A stretch of 64,000 nt of DNA from Promicromonospora sukumoe 327MFSha3.1 (GCF_000385135.1 NZ_ARQM01000010.1:124001-188000), one strand, 5' to 3'. Shown: positions 9,118-18,350, counted from the stretch's first letter. Program-made: numbers and translations. The notes: generated by a model from the sequence alone, not told the origin.

Positions 9118-11019
9118 ATGTCCAGGAATTGGATTCAGACCAGCACCGTGGCGGTCGCCGCGCTGAGCCTGGTCGCCGCCGCGGGAGGCGGCGGGGTCGC
9201 GCTCGACCGGCTCGCCGACGCCGCGGTCGCGGCGACGTCCGCGAAGTGCCAGCAGCTCTATGTGTCCCCGACGGGCGACGACGAGGGCAGGGGCACGGCC
9301 AAGGACCCGTTCAGGACGGTCGACCGGGCCCGCGCGCACATCCAGGAGGCGGGCCTGAACAAGGAGCGCCGTCAGCGCTGCGACATCACGGTGAACCTCG
9401 CGGCGGGCGACTACCCCGTCACGGAGACCATCGCGTTCACGGAGAAGGACTCGGGCGCCGGCGGGCACCAGGTCGTCTACCGCAGCAGCGACGGCCCGGG
9501 CAAGGCCAACCTCGTGGGCGCCGAGGAGGTGACCGGCTGGGAGGAGTACCAGGACGGCATCTACAAGACCCAGGTCGACCCCGACGAGCAGTTCTACACG
9601 CTCTTCGAGGACGGCGAGCGCTCCGAGCTGGCGCGCTACCCCAACCGCGGCTCGGACGACACCCAGGGCCCGTACCTGTTCTCGCGGCTCGGTGAGCCCG
9701 AGAAGGAGGCCGTGCACCAGTGGCTGTACTGGCAGGACGGCGACTGGGACCCGGCCTGGGACGACACCCCCGAGAGCAACCCGCTCAAGGACGCGCAGGT
9801 CACGCTGTGGTCGGGCGGCTCGTGGAGCTGGTTCACCGACATCGTGCCGATCGGCGGCGCGGACTACCGCAAGGGGTTCGCCACGCTCGACCACTGGGCG
9901 CGCTACGCCCTGGTGAACAGCCGCAGCGGGTCGCGCTACTTCATCCAGAACGCGCTGCCGTTCCTGGACCAGGCGGGCGAGTACTACATCGACCGTGAGG
10001 CCGGCGAGCTGTACTACAAGCCGCGGGGCGACATCGACGCCGTCACGATCATGAAGCCCACGGTCACGAAGGTGATCGACGTCAAGGGGGCCACGCCCGA
10101 CGACAAGGCCCACGACATCACGTTCGACGGCATCGGCATCCAGTACTCCGACTTCGTCAGCTGGTACCGCTCGGGCTGGATCAGCGCGGGCGACTCCGGC
10201 GAGGAGCACAAGTACCCGGAGTACGACCGGCAGATCGAGATGCCGCGCAACCGGTTCGGCGCCGTCACGCTGGAGAACACGAGCGACATCACGCTCACCG
10301 GCATGCACATCCGGGACACCGGCTTCATGGGCGTCTACGCGCTGTTCGCCAACGACAACCTGACCGTCGAGGACTCCCTCCTGGAGAACCTCGGCGCCGA
10401 CGGCATCAAGGTCGAGGGCGGCTGGCCGGGCGAGGGCGACATCTCGCACCACCACACCTTCCGCAACCTCTACATCCACCACGTCGGCGAGCTCGTCCCC
10501 GGCGACGCGGCGGGCATCGAGCTCATGGGCACCGGCGACAACCTCGTCGAGCACGTGAACGTGCGGCACTCCGCCCGGTACGGCATCAGCCTGGAGTCCC
10601 GGCCCGAGGTGGTGGACGGCGACCAGTACACCGACCACAACACCTTCCGATACATCCAGATCGACGAGGCCGGCCTCGACTCCGGCGACATGGGCGCCTT
10701 CTACACCTACGGCGTCGACAACCAGGACCCGTACCCGGTGCAGAACACGGTGGACCAGATGGTCATCGGCGACGTCATCCCCGACCCGGTGGGCGAGATG
10801 CCCGACAGCGGCACCCGGGGCATCCACATGGACGCGGGCGGCTGTGCGTTCTCGTTCAGCAACATCGAGGTGGGCGAGACGACCGACCAGTCGTACCAGT
10901 CGTACCAGTGCAACGAGGTGACCAACGGCAACTGGGAGGCCGACTTCGACGCCAGCAAGATGGAGTACGACCTCATCGGCGTGACGGACGCGTTCCCGTA
11001 CCCGGTCCCGGAGTCCTGA
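9118..11019 (+). CDS. Secreted right-handed beta-helix enzyme, GH141-like (copy 1)
   Basis: A 633-residue protein with an N-terminal signal (hydrophobic run ending about residue 40). After it comes LYVSPTGDDEGRGTAKDPF, then a sandwich-like region with GEEVTGW-type turns (GAEEVTGWEEYQDGIYK) and ARYPNRG, and from about residue 320 a parallel beta-helix with repeated 'ITLTGMHIRDTG', 'LTVEDSLLENLGADGIKVEG' and 'RYGISLESRPEV' turns. This layout resembles GH141 (alpha-L-fucosidase / xylanase) but the family call rests on memory of the pattern. An AAAGGA ribosome site precedes the ATG. It begins 79 nt after the GH95 gene and is probably co-transcribed. Confidence 0.8.
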   Translation: MSRNWIQTSTVAVAALSLVAAAGGGGVALDRLADAAVAATSAKCQQLYVSPTGDDEGRGTAKDPFRTVDRARAHIQEAGLNKERRQRCDITVNLAAGDYPVTETIAFTEKDSGAGGHQVVYRSSDGPGKANLVGAEEVTGWEEYQDGIYKTQVDPDEQFYTLFEDGERSELARYPNRGSDDTQGPYLFSRLGEPEKEAVHQWLYWQDGDWDPAWDDTPESNPLKDAQVTLWSGGSWSWFTDIVPIGGADYRKGFATLDHWARYALVNSRSGSRYFIQNALPFLDQAGEYYIDREAGELYYKPRGDIDAVTIMKPTVTKVIDVKGATPDDKAHDITFDGIGIQYSDFVSWYRSGWISAGDSGEEHKYPEYDRQIEMPRNRFGAVTLENTSDITLTGMHIRDTGFMGVYALFANDNLTVEDSLLENLGADGIKVEGGWPGEGDISHHHTFRNLYIHHVGELVPGDAAGIELMGTGDNLVEHVNVRHSARYGISLESRPEVVDGDQYTDHNTFRYIQIDEAGLDSGDMGAFYTYGVDNQDPYPVQNTVDQMVIGDVIPDPVGEMPDSGTRGIHMDAGGCAFSFSNIEVGETTDQSYQSYQCNEVTNGNWEADFDASKMEYDLIGVTDAFPYPVPES

Positions 11020-11091
11020 CCGACCCGCTGACCGAGCCGTAAGCGCTGGTCGAGCTTCGCTGGTCGAGCCTGCCCCGCTGGTCGAGCCTTC

Positions 11092-11141
11092 GCTGGCCGA
11101 GCTTGTCGAGACCTCACCCGGTCTCGACAAGCTCGACCAGC
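11092..11141. repeat. VELVET-type palindrome between the two beta-helix genes
   Basis: 22-nt arms (11092-11113, 11120-11141) with one mismatch and a 6-nt loop. Several partial direct copies of the ctggtcgagc half-site lie upstream (from about 11044) and ccgaccagcgggg copies downstream to 11168. Because it separates two tandem paralogues it may have helped the duplication or may attenuate transcription. Confidence 0.8.
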
Positions 11142-11236
11142 GGGGTGCCGACCAGCGGGGTGCCGACCAGCAGGTGCGGCTCGGACGGCGTGCGACACCT
11201 CGACAGACCACGTGTTCATCGACCGAGAGGACGACG

Positions 11237-13153
11237 ATGTCCAGACAATGGATCCGGGACGGCGCCGTGGCCGTCGCCGCGCTGAGCCTGGTGGCCGGCC
11301 TGACCGGAGGCGCCGGGCTCGACGGCCTCGCCGCGCTGGGCGCGGACCGGTGCCCGCAGCTCTACGTCGCCCCGTCCGGGGACGACGACGGCCGGGGTAC
11401 CGCCAAGGACCCGTGGCGCACGATCGAACGGGCCCGTGACCACGTCCGGGAGGCGGGCCTGAACCGTCCGGGGCGCATGAGGTGCGACATCACGATCAAT
11501 CTCGCGGCGGGCGACTACCCCGTCACGGAGACCATCGAGCTGACCGAGCAGGACTCGGGTACCGGCGGTAACCAGGTGGTCTACCGCAGCAGCGACGGCC
11601 CTGGCGCGGCCAACCTGGTCGGCGCCGAGGAGGTCACCGGGTGGGAGCCGTACCGGGACGGCATCTACAAGGCCGAGGTCGACACCGACACGCCGTTCTA
11701 CACGCTCTTCGTCGACGGCGAGCGGGCCACGACCGCGCGGCACCCGAACCGCACGTCGGCGGACACCCACGCGCCGTACCTGGTCTCGCGGCTCATCGAG
11801 CCGGAGAAGGAGGGGGTCCGCGACCAGATCGGCTACCACCCGGGCGACTGGGACGAGTCGGCGGACCTGGGGTCCTACACGAGCTGGCCGGCGCAGGTGA
11901 CCATCTGGTCGGGCGGCTCGTGGAGCTGGTTCACCGACACCGTGCCGATCAAGAACGCCGACACCGCGGACAGCGACAACAAGATCATCCTGGACCACTG
12001 GACGCGGTACGCGATGATGAACACCCGCAGCGGCTCCCGGTACTTCCTGCAGAACTCGCTGGACTTCCTCGACCAGGCGGGCGAGTACTACCTCGACCAC
12101 GAGGCGGGGGAGGTCTACTACAAGCCGCAGGGCGGCACAAGCGGCACAGGCGGTACGGACGGCACCGGCGGCATGGACGGCGTCCGGGTCATGCGGCCGA
12201 CGGTCACCAAGGTGCTCGACGTCAAGGGCGCCTCGCCCGAGGACCGGGCGCACGACATCACGTTCGACGGCATCGGCGTCCAGTACTCCGACTACCTCGG
12301 GTGGTACCGCGCCGGGTGGATCAGCGCGGGCGACTCGGGCGTGGAGCACGAGTACCCCGAGTACGACCGGCAGATCGAGATGCCGCGCAACCGGTTCGGG
12401 GCCGTGACGCTGGAGAACACGAGCGACGTCACGCTCACCGGGATGCACGTCCGGGACACCGGGTTCACGGGCGTCTACGCGCTGTTCGCGAACGACCACC
12501 TCACGGTCGAGAACAGCCTGTTCGAGAACCTGGGCGCGGACGGCGTCAAGGTCGAGGGCGGCTGGCCGGGGGAGGGCGACCTGTCGCACCACCACACCTT
12601 CCGCAACCTCTACATCCACCACGTGGGGGAGCTGGTGCCCGGTGACGCCGCCGGGATCGAGCTCATGAGCACCGGCGACAACCTGGTCGAGCACGTCCAG
12701 GTCGAGCACTCCGCGCGCTACGGGATCAGCCTGGAGTCGCGCCCGGAGGTGGTCGACGGCGACCAGTACACCGACAACAACACCTTCCGGTACATCAGGA
12801 TCGAGAAGGCGGGGCTGGACTCCGGTGACATGGGCGCGTTCTACACCTACGGCGTCGACAACCAGGAGCCCCACCCCGTCCAGAACACGGTGGACCAGAT
12901 GGTGATCGGCGACGTCATCCCGGACCCCGCCGGGGCCATGCCGGACAGCGGCACCCGCGGCGTGCACATGGACGCCGGGGGCTGTGCGTTCTCGTTCAGC
13001 AACATCGAGGTGGGCGAGACGACCGACCAGTCGTACCAGTCGTACCAGTGCAACGAGGTGAGCAACGGCAACTGGGAGGACGGCTTCGACGCGTCGCTGA
13101 TGGAGTACGACAAGATCGGCGTCACCGACGCCTTCCCGTACCCGGTCCCGTAA
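11237..13153 (+). CDS. Secreted right-handed beta-helix enzyme, GH141-like (copy 2)
   Basis: A 638-residue paralogue of the gene upstream, near-identical over long blocks in the C-terminal helix (for example MPRNRFGAVTLENTSD and GCAFSFSNIEVGETTDQ). It keeps the signal peptide, the LYVAPSGDDDGRGTAKDP start and all helix turns, so it is likely active. It differs by a Gly-Thr-rich insertion (GGTSGTGGTDGTGGMDG) around residues 300-317 and by several divergent surface loops. The ATG at 11237 follows GAGAGGACGACG; the longer frame from 11174 reads through repeat DNA. Subfunctionalisation after duplication is the simplest reading. Confidence 0.8.
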   Translation: MSRQWIRDGAVAVAALSLVAGLTGGAGLDGLAALGADRCPQLYVAPSGDDDGRGTAKDPWRTIERARDHVREAGLNRPGRMRCDITINLAAGDYPVTETIELTEQDSGTGGNQVVYRSSDGPGAANLVGAEEVTGWEPYRDGIYKAEVDTDTPFYTLFVDGERATTARHPNRTSADTHAPYLVSRLIEPEKEGVRDQIGYHPGDWDESADLGSYTSWPAQVTIWSGGSWSWFTDTVPIKNADTADSDNKIILDHWTRYAMMNTRSGSRYFLQNSLDFLDQAGEYYLDHEAGEVYYKPQGGTSGTGGTDGTGGMDGVRVMRPTVTKVLDVKGASPEDRAHDITFDGIGVQYSDYLGWYRAGWISAGDSGVEHEYPEYDRQIEMPRNRFGAVTLENTSDVTLTGMHVRDTGFTGVYALFANDHLTVENSLFENLGADGVKVEGGWPGEGDLSHHHTFRNLYIHHVGELVPGDAAGIELMSTGDNLVEHVQVEHSARYGISLESRPEVVDGDQYTDNNTFRYIRIEKAGLDSGDMGAFYTYGVDNQEPHPVQNTVDQMVIGDVIPDPAGAMPDSGTRGVHMDAGGCAFSFSNIEVGETTDQSYQSYQCNEVSNGNWEDGFDASLMEYDKIGVTDAFPYPVP

Positions 13154-13190
13154 CCGCTGGTCGAGCCGGCTCCGCTGGTCGAGCCCGCCC

Positions 13191-13240
13191 GCTGGTCGAG
13201 CTTGTCGAGACCTCACCAGGTCTCGACAAGCTCGACCAGC
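13191..13240. repeat. Perfect VELVET palindrome between convergent genes
   Basis: 23-nt exact arms (13191-13213, 13218-13240) around the loop CACC, flanked by further ctggtcgagc half-sites (13156-13190 and 13245-13258). It lies between the convergent beta-helix and GlxA-type regulator genes and may terminate both, though no T-tract is present. Confidence 0.85.
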
Positions 13241-13262
13241 GACGTCGCTCGACCAGCGTGCG

Positions 13263-14312
13263 TCACGCCGCCCGGCGGAACGTCCTCCGGTAGGCCGACG
13301 GCGTCACGCCCAGCGCCGCCGTCACGTGGGCCCGCAGCGACTGCGCCGTGCCGAACCCGCACCGCCGCGCCACCTGCTCGACCGGCAGCACCGTGGTCTC
13401 CAGCAGGGTCCGCGCGTGCTCGACCCGCTGGCGGGTCAGCCACTGCGCCGGGCTCTCCCCGGTCTCGTCCCGGAACCGCCGCGTGAAGGTGCGCACCGAC
13501 ATCGCGGCGTGCCGTGCCAGGTCGGACAGCGTCAGCGGCTCGTCGAGCCGGTCCAGCGCCCAGGCGCGGGCGGCGGCCGTGCTCGCGCCACGGCTCCCCG
13601 CGGCGCCCGTGACCGACGCAGCGGCCCGCTCGACGGCCCGCTCGATCCCCACGGGCCGCCGGATGTACTGCGCCTGGCCGCCGTCGCGATGGGGCGGCAC
13701 CACGGTGCGGCGCGCGACGTCCTGCGCGACGGCGGTGCCGTGGTCCCGCCGCACCACGTGCAGGCACAGGTCGACGCCGGAGGCGACGCCCGCCGAGGTG
13801 AGCACGTCGCCGTCGTCGGTGTACAGGACGTCCGGGTCGAGCTCCACGCGTGGGTAGAGCTGCCGGAAGCGCTCGCTCTCCAGCCAGTGGGTCGTGGCGG
13901 GGCGGCCGTCGAGCAGCCCCGCCGCCGCGAGCACGAACGCGCCCGTGCAGATCGACATCAGCCGGGCCCCCGGCCGGATCCGGGCGAGCGCGGCGGCGAG
14001 CTCGGGTTCGAGCCGCGGTTCGCCGGCGGCCGGGTCCGTGCCGTCCGGCCCGGAGGTGTGCGACGCCGGTACGACCACGGTGTCCGCCGTCTCCAGCGCC
14101 TCGGGCCCGTGCTCCACCTGGACCAGGACGTCGGAGTCCGACCGCACCAGGCCCGGGCCGCCGGGCGTGCAGGTCACGACCTCGTACAGGGGTTGGTGCT
14201 CGGCGTCGCGCGCGATGCCGAAGATCCGGTGCGGGATGCCGAGCTCGAACGGGATGAAGCCGGGCCGGATCAGGACGGCCACGCGGTGCCGGGGCGGGGT
14301 GTGCTGGGCCAT
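13263..14312 (-). CDS. GlxA family transcriptional regulator (DJ-1/PfpI + AraC HTH)
   Basis: A 349-residue regulator. The N-terminal half is a DJ-1/PfpI-like domain (HRVAVLIRPGFIPFELGIP and the nucleophile-elbow region ARLMSICTGAFVLAAAGLLDG). The C-terminal ~100 residues form an AraC-type double helix-turn-helix (LSDLARHAAMSVRTFTRRF, GESPAQWL, RCGFGTAQSLRAH). Such proteins usually activate neighbouring catabolic or transport genes. It is divergent from an MFS gene with only 83 bp between starts, so that gene is the probable target. The ATG at 14312 is supported by TATGAT 6 nt upstream. Confidence 0.9.
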   Translation of the reverse strand: MAQHTPPRHRVAVLIRPGFIPFELGIPHRIFGIARDAEHQPLYEVVTCTPGGPGLVRSDSDVLVQVEHGPEALETADTVVVPASHTSGPDGTDPAAGEPRLEPELAAALARIRPGARLMSICTGAFVLAAAGLLDGRPATTHWLESERFRQLYPRVELDPDVLYTDDGDVLTSAGVASGVDLCLHVVRRDHGTAVAQDVARRTVVPPHRDGGQAQYIRRPVGIERAVERAAASVTGAAGSRGASTAAARAWALDRLDEPLTLSDLARHAAMSVRTFTRRFRDETGESPAQWLTRQRVEHARTLLETTVLPVEQVARRCGFGTAQSLRAHVTAALGVTPSAYRRTFRRAA

Positions 14313-14318
14313 GTCCCG

Positions 14319-14324
14319 ATCATA
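14319..14324 (-). promoter_or_regulatory. -10 hexamer, leaderless promoter of GlxA-type regulator
   Basis: TATGAT on the minus strand, 6 nt before the ATG at 14312, within the short divergent promoter region shared with the MFS gene. Confidence 0.55.
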
Positions 14325-14395
14325 TGGCCCGAACCTAGCGTTGTGTGTCCTCCCGGCCACTGTTTCCGGCCGTCGCTGCCCAGCATGCTGATCCC

Positions 14396-15712
14396 GTGAC
14401 CCAGACAGACGTCCCCGTGCCGGCGGGCCAGAACGCCTCGCAGCCACCGCGGCGCACCGCGCCCCGCATCCACCCCGCCTGGTGGGTGGCCCTGGTCAGC
14501 TTCGTGACCGTCATGTGCGCCGCGGCGTTCACCGCGGCGCCCGGCCTGTTCGTCGACCCGCTGAACGCGGAGCTCGGCTGGTCGCGCGCCACCATCGGCT
14601 TCGCCGTCGGCCTCCAGTCCGTGCTCTACGGGCTGACGGCGCCGTTCGCCGCCTCCCTGATGGACCGGTTCGGCATGCGCCCCGTGGTCAGCGTCGCGCT
14701 CGTCGTCATCACGGGCGGCGCCCTGTCGACCGTCTGGATGTCGGAGCCCTGGCAGTTCGTGCTCGGCTGGGGCCTCCTGGTCGGGGTGGGCAGCGGCAGC
14801 ATGGCGCTCGCGTTCACCGCCACGGTGACCGGGCGCTGGTTCGTGGCGCGGCGCGGCCTGGTCAGCGGCGTCCTGACGGCGGCCACGGCGTCGGGCCAGC
14901 TCGTGTTCCTGCCGCTGCTCGCGTGGATCGTGGAGAGCCAGGGCTGGCGGCCGGCGTCGGTCACGGTGGCCATCGCGTCGCTCGTGGCGATCCCGCTCGT
15001 GCTCTTCCTGCTGCGCGACCACCCGGCCGACATGGGGCTGGCGCCCTACGGCGGCACGTACGCGCCCAAGCCCGCGCCGACGCGCGGCGCGGCCCGCCGC
15101 GCCGTCACCGCCCTGTTCGACGCCGCCCGCACGGGTCCGTTCTGGCTGCTGGCCGGGGCTTTCGCGATCTGCGGCGCGACGACGAACGGGCTGGTCCGCA
15201 CGCACTTCGTGCCCGGGGCGCACGACCACGGCATGCCCATCACGGTGGCCGCGAGCCTGCTGGCCGTGATCGGCGTCGTCGACGTGATCGGCACCATCGG
15301 GTCGGGCTGGCTGACCGACCGGTACTCCCCGCGCGTGCTGCTCGGCGTCTACTACACGCTGCGCGGCGTGGCCCTGCTGTTCCTGCCCTCGCTCATGGCC
15401 CCGAACGTGGAGATGCCGATGGTGTTCTTCATCGTGTTCTACGGGCTGGACTGGGTGGCGACCGTGCCCCCGACGCTCGCCCTGTGCCGCGAGTTCTACG
15501 GCGAGGACGCGCCCATCGTGTTCGGCTGGGTGCTCGCGTCGCACCAGGTCGGTGCGGGCGTGGTGGCCTTCGCGGGCGGCCTGGTGCGCGACATGACCGG
15601 CTCGTACGACGCCGTCTGGTACGGCGCGGGGGCGCTGTGCGCGGGCGCTGCGCTCATGTCGCTGGTGATCCGCCGGGTCCGGCAGCCCGCCCCGCACGTG
15701 TCAGACGCGTGA
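14396..15712 (+). CDS. MFS transporter (MCT/OFA-like)
   Basis: A 438-residue, twelve-helix major facilitator. AELGWSRATIGFAVGLQSVLYG in the first loop and MDRFGMRPVVS after TM2, with a second half beginning GPFWLLAGAFAICGATTNG, resemble the oxalate/formate or monocarboxylate group of MFS proteins. The substrate is not readable from sequence. The GTG at 14396 follows CATGCT by 6 nt and fits a leaderless start; the ATG at 14345 would extend into the divergent promoter. Likely controlled by the adjacent GlxA-type regulator. Confidence 0.88.
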   Translation: MTQTDVPVPAGQNASQPPRRTAPRIHPAWWVALVSFVTVMCAAAFTAAPGLFVDPLNAELGWSRATIGFAVGLQSVLYGLTAPFAASLMDRFGMRPVVSVALVVITGGALSTVWMSEPWQFVLGWGLLVGVGSGSMALAFTATVTGRWFVARRGLVSGVLTAATASGQLVFLPLLAWIVESQGWRPASVTVAIASLVAIPLVLFLLRDHPADMGLAPYGGTYAPKPAPTRGAARRAVTALFDAARTGPFWLLAGAFAICGATTNGLVRTHFVPGAHDHGMPITVAASLLAVIGVVDVIGTIGSGWLTDRYSPRVLLGVYYTLRGVALLFLPSLMAPNVEMPMVFFIVFYGLDWVATVPPTLALCREFYGEDAPIVFGWVLASHQVGAGVVAFAGGLVRDMTGSYDAVWYGAGALCAGAALMSLVIRRVRQPAPHVSDA

Positions 15713-15723
15713 GCCACCCGCGC

Positions 15724-15773
15724 CACGTGTCAGACCCACAGATCACCCGGGTGACCTGTGGGTCCGACACGTG
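15724..15773. repeat. Dispersed palindrome family A (CACGTGTCAGAC...), intergenic copy
   Basis: 25-nt arms (15724-15748, 15749-15773) meeting at CCCGGG with no loop and two mismatches. A related palindrome with the same TCACCCGGGTGACCTGTG core lies inside cydC at 49188-49233. Confidence 0.85.
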
Positions 15774-15831
15774 CGGGGTGGTCTGACAGGTCGCCCTGCG
15801 GACGGGCGGGGCGCCCGTCGCGGGGCGGTCG

Positions 15832-15837
15832 TATTCT
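15832..15837 (+). promoter_or_regulatory. -10 hexamer, leaderless promoter of PLP enzyme
   Basis: TATTCT lies 7 nt before the ATG at 15845. Confidence 0.55.
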
Positions 15838-15844
15838 CCCGACC

Positions 15845-17041
15845 ATGAGCACCACCCCTGAGCACCCCGTCACGCAGCACGACGTCACGCAGCACGCCGG
15901 GCTGGCCCCCGCCACCCTCGTCGTCGCCGCTGGGCGCCCGGCGCGCGAGCAGGGCGGGCACATCAACCCGTCCGTGCCGCTGAACTCGACGTACGTGTCG
16001 CGCGGCGTGGTCACCTCCGGCGAGCTCTCGTACGCGCGGGGCGACAACGACGCCTGGCACCCGTTCGAGTCGGCGCTGGCCGCGCTGGAGGCGGGTGCGG
16101 GGGAGCCGGGCGAGGCGCTCGTCTTCTCCTCCGGGATGGCCGCGATCGCCGCCGTCTTCTCCCTGGTGCCCGACGGCGGCACGCTCGTGCTGCCGCGGCA
16201 CGCCTACCAGGCGGGCATGGTGCTGGCGCGCCAGATCTCGGAGCGGCACGGCGTGACGCTGCGGTACGTGGACATCGCGGACACCGACGCCGTGGTCGCC
16301 GCGCTGGAGGGCGCCGACCTGTTCCTGGCCGAGTCGCCCACCAACCCGATGCTGGAGGTCGCCGACCTGCCCGCCGTGCTCGCCGCGGCGCGGGCCGCCG
16401 GGGTGCGCTCGGTGGTGGACAACACGTTCGCGACGCCGCTCGGGCAGCGGCCGCTGGAGCACGGCGCCGACATCGTGCTGCACTCCGTCACCAAGTACCT
16501 GGCGGGGCACTCGGACGTCGTGCTGGGCGCGCTCGTGACGCGCGACGCCGACCTGGCCGCGACCCTGCGCGAGCACCGCACGCTGCACGGCGCGATCGCC
16601 GGGCCGTTCGAGGTGTGGCTCGCCCTGCGCGGCCTGCGCACCCTCGCGCTGCGGTTCGAGCGGGCCCAGGCCACGGCCGCCGAGCTCGCCCGCCGGCTCG
16701 CGGAGCACCCCGACGTCGCCGAGGTGCGGCACCCGTCGCTGCCCGGCGACCCGGGACACGAGCGCGCGAAGGCGCAGATGAACGGGTTCGGCGCGATCCT
16801 CGGGGTGCGGCCGGCGCCCCGCGCCGGCGTCGGGCCGGTCGAGCGGGCGGACGCCGTGGTCGACGCCGTCGGGCTGTGGCTGCCCGCGACCTCGCTGGGT
16901 GGCGTGGAGTCGATGCTGGAGCGCCGCCGCCGCTGGGGCACCGAGGCGCACACCGTCCCCGAGGACCTGCTGCGCCTGTCGGTCGGCATCGAGGACGTCG
17001 AGGACCTCTGGCGCGACCTGGACGCGGCGCTCCGCGCCTGA
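15845..17041 (+). CDS. Cys/Met metabolism PLP-dependent enzyme (cystathionine gamma-synthase/lyase type)
   Basis: A 398-residue fold-type I PLP enzyme of the trans-sulfuration family. Motifs are LSYARGDNDAWHPFE near residue 60 (Tyr and Arg of the active site), FSSGMAAIAA (phosphate loop), ESPTNPMLEV, DNTFATP (Asp to the PLP nitrogen) and HSVTKYLAGHSD with the Schiff-base lysine. Synthase, beta/gamma-lyase and methionine gamma-lyase activities cannot be told apart from these motifs. It stands alone between palindromes, so the context gives no pathway clue. Confidence 0.88.
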   Translation: MSTTPEHPVTQHDVTQHAGLAPATLVVAAGRPAREQGGHINPSVPLNSTYVSRGVVTSGELSYARGDNDAWHPFESALAALEAGAGEPGEALVFSSGMAAIAAVFSLVPDGGTLVLPRHAYQAGMVLARQISERHGVTLRYVDIADTDAVVAALEGADLFLAESPTNPMLEVADLPAVLAAARAAGVRSVVDNTFATPLGQRPLEHGADIVLHSVTKYLAGHSDVVLGALVTRDADLAATLREHRTLHGAIAGPFEVWLALRGLRTLALRFERAQATAAELARRLAEHPDVAEVRHPSLPGDPGHERAKAQMNGFGAILGVRPAPRAGVGPVERADAVVDAVGLWLPATSLGGVESMLERRRRWGTEAHTVPEDLLRLSVGIEDVEDLWRDLDAALRA

Positions 17042-17070
17042 CCGGGCGCGGGAGGACGGTAAGACGTCGA

Positions 17071-17136
17071 GCGGTCGGCAGGATGTCAGGTGGTCGGCAA
17101 CTCGAGCTGCCGACCACCTGACATTCTGCCGACCAC
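17071..17136. repeat. Dispersed palindrome family B (GGTCGGCAG...GTCAGGTG), intergenic copy
   Basis: 33-nt arms (17071-17103, 17104-17136) with three mismatches, centred on CTCGAG. It lies between the convergent PLP and acyl-CoA dehydrogenase genes. A sister palindrome sharing GGTCGGCAG, GTCAGGTG and TCGG lies inside cydC at 48864-48925. Confidence 0.85.
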
Positions 17137-17168
17137 CCGGTTTCGCCCCGCCAGCGCCAGCGCCCCGG

Positions 17169-18344
17169 TTACTCCAGCGGCCCCAGGAGGGACTGGGCCA
17201 CCGTGGCGTGGGCGGCGTCGTCGCTGCTGGGGTGGAAGATGCCCGCGAGCACGTCCCGGTACAGGCGGCCCAGCTCGGAGCCGTTGAAGTAGGTCGAGCC
17301 GCCGGAGACCCGGACGGCCTGGTCCACGATCTCGCGCGCCGCGTCGGTGACCCGCACCTTGAGCCCGGCCGTGGCGCGGAACCAGCCCGCGCCGCGGTCC
17401 AGCGCCGGGTCCGCGGCCGAGGCGTCGAGGTCGCCGGTGATCCCGTCGAGCTGGAGCCACACGCTGTCCAGCGCCAGCGCCATGTCGGCGATGCGGCGGC
17501 GGACGTCGGGGTCCTGGGCGTAGGACTTGCCCGTCTTCATCGACTTCCGCTTGCCCGCGGCCTCGACGGCGAGCTCCAGCGCGCGGTCCGCGATGCCCGC
17601 GTACACCGACGACAGCAGCACCTCGAACGACGTGAAGATGCCCAGCACGTACGGGTCCAGCGAGGGTCCGGGCGGGAGCAGGCGCAGCACGCGGTCGGCG
17701 GGCGCGTGGGCGCCGTCGAGCACCGTGGAGCGCGACTGGGAGGCGCGCATGCCGATGGTGTCCCAGTCGTCGAGGATCTCGAACCCGCCGCCCTCGCGGG
17801 TGATGAACGCGTGCACCAGGCGCGCCGAGCCGCTGCGGCCGCGCAGCATCCCCGTCTTCTCCAGGCCGAGCACGCCGAGCCGGGTCCAGGCGGGGGAGTT
17901 CGACGTAAAGATCTTGCGACCGTGAAAGGTGAACCCGCCGGACCCGTCGGACCGCGCCTCCGTGCGCGAGCCGAGCAGCACCAGGTCGTTGCCCGGCTCC
18001 GAGTACCCGAAGCCGAACACCTCGCCCGTCGCGGCCTCGCGCAGCAGCCAGTCCAGCGACGAGTCGCCGCGTTCGTGCAGGTAGCGGCCCACGCTCACCC
18101 ACACGTGGTGCATGTTCACGGCCAGCGCGGTGGCCGGCGCGTGCGCGGCCAGCCGGGCCTGCAGGCGGGCGGTCTGCCGCAGCGTGAGCCCGGCGCCGCC
18201 GAGGGCCGTGGGGACCATCGCGCCGAGGTAGCCCGAGGCCTGGAGGTCGGCCAGGTCCTCGGAGAAGAAGGCGTTGTCCCGGTCGTAGTCGGCGGCACGA
18301 CGGCGGATGTCGGAAAGCAGCTCGTCGGACAGTAGATCGGTCAC
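17169..18344 (-). CDS. Acyl-CoA dehydrogenase family protein
   Basis: A 391-residue flavoprotein with the three-domain acyl-CoA dehydrogenase layout: N-terminal helices (ALGGAGLTLRQTARLQARLA), a middle beta domain (EVFGFGYSEPGNDLVLLG, FHGRKIFTSNSP) and C-terminal helices ending VRVSGGSTYFNGSELGRLYRD. The catalytic Glu of classic members is not obvious, so it may be an acyl-CoA dehydrogenase or a flavin-dependent hydroxylase of the same superfamily. The GTG at 18344 has its own TAGCCT -10, and the pucR-type gene ends 9 nt upstream on the same strand. Confidence 0.83.
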   Translation of the reverse strand: MTDLLSDELLSDIRRRAADYDRDNAFFSEDLADLQASGYLGAMVPTALGGAGLTLRQTARLQARLAAHAPATALAVNMHHVWVSVGRYLHERGDSSLDWLLREAATGEVFGFGYSEPGNDLVLLGSRTEARSDGSGGFTFHGRKIFTSNSPAWTRLGVLGLEKTGMLRGRSGSARLVHAFITREGGGFEILDDWDTIGMRASQSRSTVLDGAHAPADRVLRLLPPGPSLDPYVLGIFTSFEVLLSSVYAGIADRALELAVEAAGKRKSMKTGKSYAQDPDVRRRIADMALALDSVWLQLDGITGDLDASAADPALDRGAGWFRATAGLKVRVTDAAREIVDQAVRVSGGSTYFNGSELGRLYRDVLAGIFHPSSDDAAHATVAQSLLGPLE

Positions 18345-18350
18345 GTCACG

